Shown here one piece after another: positions 1-7,434 of a stretch of 14,193 nucleotides of DNA. The notes under the pieces are model-generated. The model had not been told where the DNA came from, ran no database searches, and was given only the letters and a program-made list of their open reading frames with translations. Within the stretch, counting starts at the first letter, position 1. Each line of letters begins with the position of its first letter. Origin of the DNA: CAYZEZ01 sp964477295 (GTDB taxonomy: Bacteria; Bacteroidota; Bacteroidia; Bacteroidales; SM23-62); NCBI GenBank assembly GCA_964477295.1, contig CAYZEZ010000113.1:1-14193 (forward strand), in the 5' to 3' direction. The translations under genes and the position numbers were made by a program.

Positions 1-53
1 TCACCGGATTAAGATCGAAACTCGAACAGGACGGGGTATATTTTGAGAGTTAA
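1..53 (+). CDS. 3' end of an unidentified gene (partial)
   Basis: The frame beginning at base 3 stays open from the window edge to a TAA at 51-53 and reads TGLRSKLEQDGVYFES. The charged, codon-like composition looks like the C-terminus of a cytoplasmic protein, but 16 residues are too few to name a family. It is followed at once by the inverted repeat at 64-181, a usual position for such repeats just after a stop codon. A second frame (base 2, ending TGA 44-46) is also open, so the frame choice is an inference. Confidence 0.4.
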   Translation, partial: TGLRSKLEQDGVYFES

Positions 54-63
54 AAAGATAATA

Positions 64-181
64 GTCATCCTGAACTCGTTTCAGGATCTCCTACTCCTTA
101 CAAGTAGATCCCGTCCGCCAGCTGGCGGATCGGGGCCTAAATTCTTCTTACGAGCAGATCCTGAACCGAGTTCAGGATGAC
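64..181. repeat. REP-like palindromic intergenic repeat
   Basis: A 26-base arm at 64-89 (begins gtcatcctgaac, ends caggatct) is matched by its reverse complement at 156-181 with a single mismatch. Between the arms is a second hairpin at 110-134. Its centre is the perfect 16-base palindrome tccgccagctggcgga (114-129), and it extends four more base pairs past a one-base bulge. Another 5-bp stem (ctact/agtag) lies near 91-107. Repeats beginning GTCATCCTGAAC are, from general knowledge, common in Bacteroidota intergenic regions. The right arm contains the ATG at 177 used for the sigma factor gene. Confidence 0.85.
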
Positions 182-728
182 GTTTTATAAAATTTTGAAT
201 TACATTGAACAACAGTGCCTTGAGGGGATCCGCACAGGAGATCCTTCCACTTTCCAGAAAGTATTTAATGAATATTATCCTGTTCTGACTGTATTTGCTC
301 AAAAATTTCTGCACGATCCCGACATGTCAAAAGAGATAGTACAGGATATGTTTGTTCAGCTATATGAAAAGCGGCAGTCATTAACCATTGAAACTTCTCT
401 TAAATCCTATCTCTATCAATCGGTCAGGAACGGTTGCCTGAACAGGATCAAACAGGATAAAACCCACCAGAAGCATCAGGAGGAAATAATTAAATCTTCT
501 CAAGACGGCGCTGACTTTTCTGATCATATTGAAAAGACTGAACTGGAACAACAGATATATAATATCATCTCAAGCCTCCCTCCGAAATGCAGGCAAATAT
601 TTCTGATGAGCAGGCAGGAAGACCTCTCGAACTATGAGATATCCGAAAAACTTAATCTCTCCATCCGGACCGTTGAAACCCAGATCTCGAATGCATTAAA
701 AATCCTCAGGAAAAAGATTGATTTCTAG
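177..728 (+). CDS. ECF-type RNA polymerase sigma factor (FecI-like)
   Basis: This is a 183-residue extracytoplasmic-function sigma factor of the Bacteroidota FecI-like group. It directs RNA polymerase to the target promoters of the surface-signalling system encoded just downstream. Region 2 spans about residues 22-95 (GDPSTFQKVFNEYYPVL, then EIVQDMFVQLYEK for core binding and SYLYQSVRNGCLNRIK for the -10 region). Region 4 spans about 125-181, with SLPPKCRQIFLMSRQEDLSN followed by the helix-turn-helix EISEKLNLSIRTVETQISNALKILRKK. Both regions are intact and the length is normal. The only ATG at the N-terminus (177) lies inside the right arm of the preceding repeat. A TTG at 195 is an alternative, and homology only clearly begins near residue 15. 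The FecR gene follows after 70 bases. Function is certain by motif; the start is not. Confidence 0.93.
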   Translation: MTFYKILNYIEQQCLEGIRTGDPSTFQKVFNEYYPVLTVFAQKFLHDPDMSKEIVQDMFVQLYEKRQSLTIETSLKSYLYQSVRNGCLNRIKQDKTHQKHQEEIIKSSQDGADFSDHIEKTELEQQIYNIISSLPPKCRQIFLMSRQEDLSNYEISEKLNLSIRTVETQISNALKILRKKIDF

Positions 729-760
729 ATATTTAGAATTTATTTTTAAGAAACAATACG

Positions 761-774
761 TGTAACCGGTTACA
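761..774. promoter_or_regulatory. 14-bp perfect palindrome, candidate operator
   Basis: The gap between the sigma and anti-sigma genes holds tgtaaccggttaca, a perfect 14-base dyad, 25 bases before the FecR start codon. No TAnnTTTG box is present in the gap. A dyad of this size fits a dimeric regulator site or part of a sigma-dependent promoter, but it could be chance. The role is inferred from position only. Confidence 0.35.
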
Positions 775-798
775 TAGTTGTCATAGAAGTGGAAAACC

Positions 799-1806
799 AT
801 GACAAACAATAACCGGCATATAACCGATGATTTGCTTCTCAGCTACCTTAGGAACAGGGTCAGTGAGGAACAGAAAAGAGAAGTAGCAGAGTGGCTTAAT
901 GAAAACCAGGACAACAGGTCGCACCTGGAAAAAATAAACCTCCTCTGGGATCATTCTGCTGCCTGGTCATCCTTTGAGAATATTGATGCATTCGGAGACT
1001 GGCAAAAAGTATCAGAACGTATGGGACTGGAAAGCCCGACGGTCACCATAAAGCCTTCCGGAAAAATCATGCCCGGATCACTGCTCAGGATAGCAGCCCT
1101 GGCCGTTATCCTGATCGGGGTTGGATACCTTGTCTTTTCAATCGTTTCAAATAATGGTTTCTTCTCCAGGCAAATGGCCGTAATCACCGGAAAGGAAAAA
1201 TCCACCACTCAATTGCCGGACGGTTCAATTATCCACCTGAACAGCAATTCCGAGCTGACCTATCCCAAAAAATTCAGAAAAAACAGCCGGCAGGTTGAAC
1301 TTAAGGGGGAAGCATTTTTCGAAGTTGAGCCAGACGCTCAAAGACCCTTTTCAGTAACCTCCGGCAATGCATCCGTAAAGGTCCTGGGGACCTCATTCAA
1401 TGTTTACTCTGTACCGGAAAATGACATGGTAACCGTGAGTGTCGCCGAAGGCAAAGTTTCATTTTTTCCTGCAGGGCAGGAAGACCTGGCCATCCTGCTA
1501 AAAAAAGGGGAACAGGGAATCTTCCACGAGAAGAACCTCACGAAATACGACACTGTTGATCAAAATGAGTTTTCCTGGAAAACAGGTATCCTGAAATTCG
1601 ACCAGTCGCCCCTTCCCGAAGTAATAAGATCACTTGAAAAGCATTATAATACCATAATTAAATACCAGGAAAACCTTCAGACAGATCCCAGGCTGACTAC
1701 TTTATTTGAAAATCAGCCCCTGGAAGAGGTCCTGGATGAATTAAATCTTTTGCTTGGCTTAGATTACCAGCAAAAGAATGACACGATTTTTGTTAAGATA
1801 GAATAA
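799..1806 (+). CDS. FecR-family anti-sigma factor
   Basis: This is a 335-residue inner-membrane anti-sigma factor. Its N-terminal cytoplasmic part holds the sigma factor, and its periplasmic part reads the signal from the outer-membrane receptor. Residues 1-80 form the sigma-binding region (DDLLLSYLRNRVSEEQKREVAEWL, with W32 and W50 typical). Residues 96-117 are the single membrane helix. Residues about 127-222 are the FecR domain, with the hallmark LPDGSIIHLNSNSELTYP, ELKGEAFFEV and VKVLGTSFNV blocks. Residues about 258-333 are the C-terminal DUF4974-type domain (GILKFDQSPLPEVIRSLEKHYN). The gene sits 70 bases after its sigma factor and 7 bases before the receptor, which is the classic order. 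Nothing in it looks broken. Which ligand the pair senses cannot be read from it. Confidence 0.96.
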   Translation: MTNNNRHITDDLLLSYLRNRVSEEQKREVAEWLNENQDNRSHLEKINLLWDHSAAWSSFENIDAFGDWQKVSERMGLESPTVTIKPSGKIMPGSLLRIAALAVILIGVGYLVFSIVSNNGFFSRQMAVITGKEKSTTQLPDGSIIHLNSNSELTYPKKFRKNSRQVELKGEAFFEVEPDAQRPFSVTSGNASVKVLGTSFNVYSVPENDMVTVSVAEGKVSFFPAGQEDLAILLKKGEQGIFHEKNLTKYDTVDQNEFSWKTGILKFDQSPLPEVIRSLEKHYNTIIKYQENLQTDPRLTTLFENQPLEEVLDELNLLLGLDYQQKNDTIFVKIE

Positions 1807-1813
1807 GGCAATC

Positions 1814-4438
1814 ATGAAAAAGAGTAGAAAAGTTATATATATCGGCAAATTAAAACAGGTTATCCTGACGGCACTCCTGTTGTTCAGCCTTACCTCCCTG
1901 CAGGCACAGAATGACTTGCTGAATAAACAAATCAAGCTGGATGATTTCCAGGGAACAATAAAAGAAGCCCTGGATGAGATAAGTAAATCGGGCGAATTTT
2001 ACTTCTCCTACAGTAGTGATATCCAGGTGGACAAGTGGATCCGGCTCAATTCTAAACAACAGACCGTAAGGGAATTCCTGAACGAGTTGTTCGACAAGGA
2101 CAAGGTGGAATATGTGGAGAAGAAGAATAAGATCATGATCCTGCCCAAAAAAGCAGGATCCGATAATCAGAAGATCACCCAGACCATCCGTGGCAGGATA
2201 GTTGACCAGGATTCCAAGCTCCCGCTCCTGGGGGTAAATATCGTTGTGGCAAGCGATGGCCCGCTCAAAGGGACTGTAACCGATGATAATGGAGAATTTA
2301 CCATTAAAAATGTTGAGGTGGGAAGGCATGACATCCAGATTTCATATATCGGTTATCAGAAAAAAACCATCCCAAACGTGATCGTTTCTTCGGGAAAAGA
2401 AAGGATCATTGATATCGAACTGGTTGAATCGGTAACGGATATTAAGGAAGTCACTATCCAATACGAACTGAATAAAACCCAGCCTTTAAACGACCTTGCC
2501 TTTATTAGTGCACGGAGCTTCACTCCGGAAGAGACCAAATACTGTCCCGGGGCCATCGATGATATTAGCCGTGTAGCCGTTTCATACCCGGGCGTATGGT
2601 CAAGCAATGATGGTCAAAATCATATTATAATCAGGGGCAATAGTCCAAAGGGACTGCAATGGCGCCTTGAAGGCATTGAGATTCCGAATCTGAATCATTT
2701 TGCTGAGATCGGCTCGTCGGGTGGAGGCGTAAGCATACTCAGCAGTAATATGATGAGTATGTCGGATTTCATGACGGGAGCCTTCCCGGCAGAATATGGC
2801 AATGCCCTTTCAGGTGTTTTTGATCTTAATATTCGCAAAGGAAACAATAAAAAGCATGAACAGACATTTCAAATTGGTTTAATAGGTACCGAATTCATGG
2901 CAGAGGGACCCCTGAAACAAGGATCCGATGCTACTTATATTGGACAGTACAGGTACAGTACGCTGAATCTCATTAAGAAACTCGGCTTCGACCTGGAAAG
3001 CGTTCCGGAAATGCAGGACCTATCCTTTAAACTTCACCTGCCTTCAAAAAAACTTGGCACCTTTACCATATTTGGCATTGGGGGTCTGAGTCATGAAGTC
3101 GGAACGAGCGGGTATGACTGGAATTCAAACATGGGGACCCTTGGATTTTCAAACAGCAAATCGCTGGATAGTAAAACTTACATTAAAAGCATCTTAGCCT
3201 TTTCAGGATGGAATTATGACTGGGAAGACGAAAGCAATATCGGCACTACTGCAGATCCTGTTGATTATCAATGGCACAGCCGTGTGACCGAATATACAGC
3301 CAGGCTTTCGATCAATATCAACAGGAAGATCAATACAAAACACAAATTAAAAACAGGCCTGATCCTGGATAACACATTCTATTACAGTTACCTGGGATGG
3401 CATTCCGATACCCTGCTCAGGAGGGGAGATGATACATATGAGCAAATTTACTCGGATGCCAATGGCCATACCGGTACTTTACAGGCCTATGCTAACTGGA
3501 AGTATAGCATCACTGATCATCTTACTGTAAACTCCGGGATACACTACATCATGCTTTTCCTGAATGATAATTATTCGGTTGAACCCCGGTTTGGCATCCA
3601 GTGGAATTTTCTTGGAAGGCATACCGTAAGTGCAGGATTTGGAATTCACAGCCGGAGAGAATCACTCAGTATGTATACCGGGACAAAGACACTCTATGAC
3701 GGGACAAGGATCAACCCAAATACAGATCTTGAGTTAACCAAAGCCCAACATTACATCCTTGGATACAGTATGATGCTGACCCCGGTGCTTAAAGCCAGGC
3801 TGGAAGCGTATTACCAGTATCTGTATGATATCCCGGTCTACCCCTTCCCGCCCTATTTTTCAACGATCAATATGGACTGGGGCTTTGAAGGGAATATCCT
3901 TGTAAGTGAAGGAACCGGCTATAACAAGGGAATAGAATTAACACTTGAAAAACATTTTTCAGAAGGATATTATTTTATGATGAACGGAACACTTTATGAG
4001 TCGAAATTCAAAAACTATCAGGGAAGGGAATATAATACCAGGTACAATGGATCACGTGCTTTTGGAGGAGTTTTTCTGAAAGAATTCAACGTTGGCAAAA
4101 ACGGTCAGAATATCTTAGGTTTCGGAGCCCGGGTAATCTATACAGGAGGATTCAGGGATCTGCCTATCGATCTCGAACAATCGCGGGCACAAAACAGGCA
4201 GGTAGAGGTCTGGGATGAGGGATTTACTGAAAAAATGGACGATTTTATGCGTATTGACCTTCAGATCAATTTCAGAAGAAACAAATCCAGGTATTCAGGC
4301 GAATGGCGTGTGGACGTCCTGAACCTGCTCAACAGGAAGAATACACTAAACTACTATTATGATACCTCCACCAGGCAGATCGAAACAGACTATCAGAATC
4401 CTACGATTGCCGTCATTGCCTACAGGATACAATTTTAA
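1814..4438 (+). CDS. TonB-dependent outer-membrane receptor/transducer with STN domain
   Basis: This is an 874-residue outer-membrane transporter powered by TonB/ExbBD. A signal peptide covers residues 1 to about 32 (hydrophobic core VILTALLLFSLTSLQAQ). Residues about 37-112 form the STN (secretin/TonB short N-terminal) domain, which in FecA-like transducers contacts FecR. Residues about 124-205 form a carboxypeptidase-D regulatory-like beta domain (RGRIVDQDSKLPLLGVNIVV, then GTVTDDNGEFTI). The plug spans about 235-345 (ISARSFTPEET, PGVWSSNDGQNHIIIRGNSPKG, EYGNALSGVFDLNIRKG). The remainder is the beta-barrel, ending in the aromatic terminus AYRIQF recognised by the BAM machinery. It is shorter than SusC proteins (usually over 1000 residues), and no SusD gene follows, so it is better called a FecA-like transducer than a SusC. 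The ligand is unknown. The 9-base gap to the hydrolase gene implies co-transcription. Confidence 0.96.
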   Translation: MKKSRKVIYIGKLKQVILTALLLFSLTSLQAQNDLLNKQIKLDDFQGTIKEALDEISKSGEFYFSYSSDIQVDKWIRLNSKQQTVREFLNELFDKDKVEYVEKKNKIMILPKKAGSDNQKITQTIRGRIVDQDSKLPLLGVNIVVASDGPLKGTVTDDNGEFTIKNVEVGRHDIQISYIGYQKKTIPNVIVSSGKERIIDIELVESVTDIKEVTIQYELNKTQPLNDLAFISARSFTPEETKYCPGAIDDISRVAVSYPGVWSSNDGQNHIIIRGNSPKGLQWRLEGIEIPNLNHFAEIGSSGGGVSILSSNMMSMSDFMTGAFPAEYGNALSGVFDLNIRKGNNKKHEQTFQIGLIGTEFMAEGPLKQGSDATYIGQYRYSTLNLIKKLGFDLESVPEMQDLSFKLHLPSKKLGTFTIFGIGGLSHEVGTSGYDWNSNMGTLGFSNSKSLDSKTYIKSILAFSGWNYDWEDESNIGTTADPVDYQWHSRVTEYTARLSININRKINTKHKLKTGLILDNTFYYSYLGWHSDTLLRRGDDTYEQIYSDANGHTGTLQAYANWKYSITDHLTVNSGIHYIMLFLNDNYSVEPRFGIQWNFLGRHTVSAGFGIHSRRESLSMYTGTKTLYDGTRINPNTDLELTKAQHYILGYSMMLTPVLKARLEAYYQYLYDIPVYPFPPYFSTINMDWGFEGNILVSEGTGYNKGIELTLEKHFSEGYYFMMNGTLYESKFKNYQGREYNTRYNGSRAFGGVFLKEFNVGKNGQNILGFGARVIYTGGFRDLPIDLEQSRAQNRQVEVWDEGFTEKMDDFMRIDLQINFRRNKSRYSGEWRVDVLNLLNRKNTLNYYYDTSTRQIETDYQNPTIAVIAYRIQF

Positions 4439-4447
4439 ATTCAAGTG

Positions 4448-5590
4448 ATGAAATCGAAATATATTACCATAGCATTGTTATTATTTTTCACACTCCTTTG
4501 TTGGAGCTGTGAGAAAGAAACCGATTATAATCCTGAATATCCTGCCGATGAATTTATACAGGAAGGACTTTACCTGGGTGAATACTGGCCCACGGACGGA
4601 TGGAGAACCTGTCATCCGGAAGAGGTTGGTATAGATGAGGCGAAGCTGCGAAAGATGAATGATGAATTTGCCATCCTGCTCGAACTGCACGCTGATATGC
4701 ATAGCGTGCTGGTTATACATAAAGGATACATTGTGGCAGAACAATACTATTCTGACCAGTATTCGAAAGATTCACTGCACAAAATATATTCCTGCACTAA
4801 AAGCATTACTTCGGCTGCCCTGGGGATTGCACTTGATGAGGGTTACCTGAGCAGTGTCGATCAGAAGATCATGGATTTCTTTCCGGAATATACCGTTGAG
4901 AATCCTGATTCAATGAAGGATGAGATGACCATCCGTGATTTTCTGACCATGTCAGCTGGACTTGAATGGAAAGAAATAGATTATCCCTATGATGATGACC
5001 GCAACACATATAATCAATGGATTGCCAGTGAAGACAAGGTTAAGTTTGTGCTTGATCAGCCCTTGATTCATCCTCCGGGGACCGAGTATGATTACAGTTC
5101 CGGCATTTCCCATGTACTGAGTGCGATCCTTGAAAGAACAACGGGAATGAAAACAGATGAATATGTGAAGGATCATTTATTTGAACCACTTGGGATAGAT
5201 GATTATTACTGGTCCCATGATAACCAGGATATCCCTTACGGGGGAACGGGCCTGCGGCTCAAACCGCGCGACCTTGCCAAGATCGGATATCTGTACCTTA
5301 AGAACGGGCTGTGGAACGACGAACAGATTGTACCTGCATCATGGGTAAACGCCTCCTCCCAGCCATATATTCAGAGAAGATACATAACTGATTACTACTA
5401 TGGTTACCAGTGGTGGGTAGATCCTGACGGGTTATATGCGGCAGTTGGTTTTGCCGGTCAATGGATGTTCATCGTCCCCGACTATGACCTGGTGGTGGTA
5501 TTCAATAATTACCTGGAAGAATCGGAATGGCTGCAGATATCAACCCCCGGACGAATGATGGACGAATATATCCTGCCTGCAGTTCAATAA
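4448..5590 (+). CDS. Serine hydrolase, beta-lactamase/PBP-like family, probable surface lipoprotein
   Basis: This is a 380-residue protein of the class C beta-lactamase / esterase EstB / 6-aminohexanoate-dimer hydrolase superfamily. These enzymes use a serine nucleophile on beta-lactams, peptides, esters or cyclic amides. Numbering from the ATG at 4448 (preferred to the GTG one codon earlier), the SxxK motif is S115-C-T-K118 (KIYSCTKSITSAALG). The second motif is Y216-S-S (EYDYSSG), where classic beta-lactamases have YxN. The family-typical GGTGLRLKPRDLAKIG and GFAGQ segments follow, the latter near the place of the KTG-type motif. The N-terminus is a lipoprotein signal with C21 (LLFFTLLCWSC) followed by an acidic stretch EKETD, suggesting surface export. 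The -3 lipobox residue is Cys rather than Leu. It starts 9 bases after the receptor stop, where SusD is normally found. The substrate is unknown, and true beta-lactamase activity is not implied. Confidence 0.9.
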   Translation: MKSKYITIALLLFFTLLCWSCEKETDYNPEYPADEFIQEGLYLGEYWPTDGWRTCHPEEVGIDEAKLRKMNDEFAILLELHADMHSVLVIHKGYIVAEQYYSDQYSKDSLHKIYSCTKSITSAALGIALDEGYLSSVDQKIMDFFPEYTVENPDSMKDEMTIRDFLTMSAGLEWKEIDYPYDDDRNTYNQWIASEDKVKFVLDQPLIHPPGTEYDYSSGISHVLSAILERTTGMKTDEYVKDHLFEPLGIDDYYWSHDNQDIPYGGTGLRLKPRDLAKIGYLYLKNGLWNDEQIVPASWVNASSQPYIQRRYITDYYYGYQWWVDPDGLYAAVGFAGQWMFIVPDYDLVVVFNNYLEESEWLQISTPGRMMDEYILPAVQ

Positions 5591-5622
5591 TTAATTCAAG
5601 TTGCTAGATACTGGGTACTGGT
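5591..5622 (+). repeat. Dispersed repeat, copy 1 (ttaattcaagttgc type)
   Basis: The segment beginning ttaattcaagttgc and containing tactgggtact starts right after the hydrolase stop codon. It matches the segment from 8043 (ttaactcaagttgcc...tactgggtac) with only a few differences. A third, inverted copy lies at 8166-8210. Short direct motifs of the form GGTACTGG recur inside it. Its place directly after a stop codon is typical of small intergenic repeats. Confidence 0.6.
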
Positions 5623-5701
5623 ATCGTGCTGAATTTATTTCAGCATCTGTAAAAAGGGATAAAATAATTCTGACCATTAAGGCCCATTTAAAAGAGAGTC
5701 A

Positions 5702-5709
5702 TAACTTTG
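5702..5709 (+). promoter_or_regulatory. Bacteroidota-type -7 box for the cyclophilin-like gene
   Basis: TAACTTTG is an exact TAnnTTTG match and ends 19 bases before the ATG at 5729, leaving a short leader. No TTTG lies 19-21 bases upstream, so only half of the consensus is present. Confidence 0.5.
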
Positions 5710-5728
5710 GCCAGAAATATCATCTGAA

Positions 5729-6103
5729 ATGAAAAATATTATTATTGAATCGGGAAAAGTCAGGTTGCATGGTATCCTTAATAATTCTCCTACGGCTGAA
5801 ATGATATACGATTCAATGCCTATTGAAGGTAAAGTAAATCTCTGGGGGGATGAGATATATTTTTCAATACCTATAGTGACAGCACTGGAACCAGATGCCC
5901 GTGAAGAGATGGAAGTTGGCGAGCTGGGATACTGGCCTACAGGACAAGCATTTTGCATATTTTTTGGTCCGACTCCTGCAAGTGACGGAGAGAAGCCGGT
6001 GGCTGCCAGCTCCGTAAATGTTCTGGGTCATCTTATTGGAGATATTGAAGATGTGCGGGATATTCCTTACGGAGCAAGGATTTCAATAACGCGTGTTGAT
6101 TGA
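5729..6103 (+). CDS. Cyclophilin-like fold protein (TM1367/DUF369 type)
   Basis: This is a 124-residue cytoplasmic protein of the cyclophilin-like family typified by Thermotoga TM1367. The family-defining segments are present: GKVNLWGDEIYFSIP (residues 34-48), EVGELGYWPTGQAFCIFFGPTP (62-83) and SSVNVLGHLIGD (94-105). The length is normal for this single-domain family, which shares the beta-barrel fold of peptidyl-prolyl isomerases. The conserved family surface is not a proven isomerase site, so enzymatic activity should not be assumed. There is no signal peptide. The gene stands alone, with its own candidate promoter just upstream and 244 bases before the next start codon, so it is not obviously part of the receptor operon. 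Family membership is well supported by motif; the cellular role is unknown. Confidence 0.82.
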   Translation: MKNIIIESGKVRLHGILNNSPTAEMIYDSMPIEGKVNLWGDEIYFSIPIVTALEPDAREEMEVGELGYWPTGQAFCIFFGPTPASDGEKPVAASSVNVLGHLIGDIEDVRDIPYGARISITRVD

Positions 6104-6301
6104 ATAATACTCTTCGTATTCACTCAGCTTGTATTCTGTTGATTGTAGCCATTCCCCGTAAAATTTAATCGCCTACCCGGGTGCTGTTGGCAGATAGATC
6201 CCTTAATTCTGTGATTTAGTTATTATTTAAAACCGGATAAACAACAATAGCTTTGAGCCTAAACTTAATTAGCACGGCTGTAACATATTACGATAATACT
6301 G
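6104..6301. other. Intergenic stretch without recognised gene
   Basis: This stretch between the cyclophilin-like gene and the promoter of the next gene holds no convincing reading frame, RNA gene or strong hairpin. The only feature noticed is a short cccgggt block near 6178 in otherwise AT-rich sequence. Confidence 0.5.
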
Positions 6302-6309
6302 TACCTTTG
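6302..6309 (+). promoter_or_regulatory. Bacteroidota-type -7 box for the secreted protein gene
   Basis: TACCTTTG fits TAnnTTTG exactly and ends 38 bases before the ATG at 6348. There is no clear TTTG at the expected -33 position, so this is a candidate resting on the -7 box and position. Confidence 0.5.
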
Positions 6310-6347
6310 TAAATTACCAGCATCACATCAATTAAAAACTATTGAAC

Positions 6348-7364
6348 ATGAAAAAACTGATTTTAGCATTTCTTTGTTTCTTACTATTTATTCCTGCCTT
6401 TTCTCAGCAAGGCAAAATAAACACGGAAAATTTCGGAAAACAACTGGAAGGATATATCATCAAGACAAATGGCCAGAAAATGACCGGCAACTTTCTCTAT
6501 GCCCATCCTGTTGAAATGTCGAAACAGGTTATGTTTAACGGGACGATTTATCAGCCTGATGACCTTAAGGAATTTTTCGTGGACGGGAACAATTGGATCT
6601 CGGTTACAGATAACAAAGATCAAAAGTTTGCATTATGTAAACGTTATGGCCCCATAACAGTTTACCAAATCCTTTCCTATCCTGAAGGCGTGGAATATGG
6701 TGATGAAAGCACACCCTGGGAAGATGTCCTCTATATGAAAAAACTCGATGATGAGAGGGTCGCGATGGCAGGTTTTCTGCTGGGATTTAAAAAGAAAATG
6801 AGTGAATATGTGAGTGATTATCCAGAGATGGCAAAGAAAATTGCAAATAAGGAGAAAGGATACGGAGCAATGAACCAATATGATATAGTCGATGAATACA
6901 ATGCCTGGTATATGGAACAAAATCCTGAATTTGTCATGGTTGAAATCTTAGAGGATGGGGTTATTCCCATCCCCGAAGGGGCTGAAACAGTTGATGTTCC
7001 GGAAGGTCTTTACGGCAAATGGCACCATGAGGATTATACATTCACCATTGAGAAAGGATTAATCAGATTTGATTATGATGTAGGCGGGGGGCAGACAGTA
7101 AATACTGTATACCTGATCCAGGAATATGATGAAAAATATGGATTTATCTGCGGCGACCTTCTCCAATATATGTCATTCGGTTTCGATGCCATGGAAAATT
7201 TCCAGGACCATTGCGGATTTCTTTATTTCACAGAACTTACCGATGATACTGTTTTGATTTATTTCCAGGGACATGGCGTGCTGGCCAATAAGGATAAATA
7301 CGCCCTTCACCAGGATCCGGAAGATTTCAAGTACCTGGCAAATTCGTACGCAAGGGTAGAGTGA
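6348..7364 (+). CDS. Secreted protein of unknown function
   Basis: This is a 338-residue protein that I do not recognise. It begins with a clear Sec signal peptide (MKKLILAFLCFLLFIPAFSQQ, cleavage near residue 21). The ATG at 6348 is preferred to the in-frame TTG at 6342 because it opens directly on the signal peptide. Two parts can be told apart. Residues about 30-140 start with GYIIKTNGQKMTGNFLY, a pattern seen in Bacteroidota secreted proteins that carry a small beta-rich domain. A second, beta-rich part from about residue 222 (GLYGKWHHEDYTFTIEKGLIRFDYD) resembles the GxW opening of lipocalin-like domains. The middle is lysine-, tyrosine- and glutamate-rich and probably helical. No catalytic motif is visible. 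It has its own promoter candidate and ends in a hairpin shared with the convergent gene, so it is probably monocistronic. The domain likeness is a visual impression only. Confidence 0.85.
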   Translation: MKKLILAFLCFLLFIPAFSQQGKINTENFGKQLEGYIIKTNGQKMTGNFLYAHPVEMSKQVMFNGTIYQPDDLKEFFVDGNNWISVTDNKDQKFALCKRYGPITVYQILSYPEGVEYGDESTPWEDVLYMKKLDDERVAMAGFLLGFKKKMSEYVSDYPEMAKKIANKEKGYGAMNQYDIVDEYNAWYMEQNPEFVMVEILEDGVIPIPEGAETVDVPEGLYGKWHHEDYTFTIEKGLIRFDYDVGGGQTVNTVYLIQEYDEKYGFICGDLLQYMSFGFDAMENFQDHCGFLYFTELTDDTVLIYFQGHGVLANKDKYALHQDPEDFKYLANSYARVE

Positions 7365-7402
7365 CAAGGGAATCTAATCGGGAGCTCAACATAAAATCAG
7401 AA

Positions 7403-7429
7403 GGGGCATGATCAGATATCATGTCCCCC
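7403..7429. terminator. Shared hairpin terminator between convergent genes
   Basis: ggggcatgat (7403-7412) pairs with atcatgtcccc (7418-7428) through 10 base pairs with one bulged T, closing a 5-base loop. It lies 38 bases after the stop of the plus-strand secreted protein and 6 bases after the stop of the minus-strand DUF4252 gene. T-rich sequence follows on both strands, more so on the minus strand (ttctgatttt). This is a typical bidirectional arrangement. Confidence 0.7.
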
Positions 7430-7434
7430 TGTTA

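Noticed and set aside
81..314. 77-codon minus-strand frame over the first repeat and the sigma start
   Set aside because: It runs through the palindromic repeat and antisense to the well-supported sigma factor; composition is not protein-like.
1850..2329. 159-codon minus-strand frame within the receptor gene
   Set aside because: It is antisense to the clear signal peptide, STN and regulatory domains, and has no recognisable family features.
1814..4438. Calling the receptor a SusC protein of a glycan-utilisation locus
   Set aside because: There is no SusD partner and no glycoside hydrolase nearby, the protein is shorter than SusC, and it has an STN domain linked to FecR.
4448..5590. Calling the hydrolase an antibiotic-resistance beta-lactamase
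   Set aside because: The motifs fit the wider esterase/amidase superfamily, with YSS and no KTG; nothing in the sequence shows lactamase activity.
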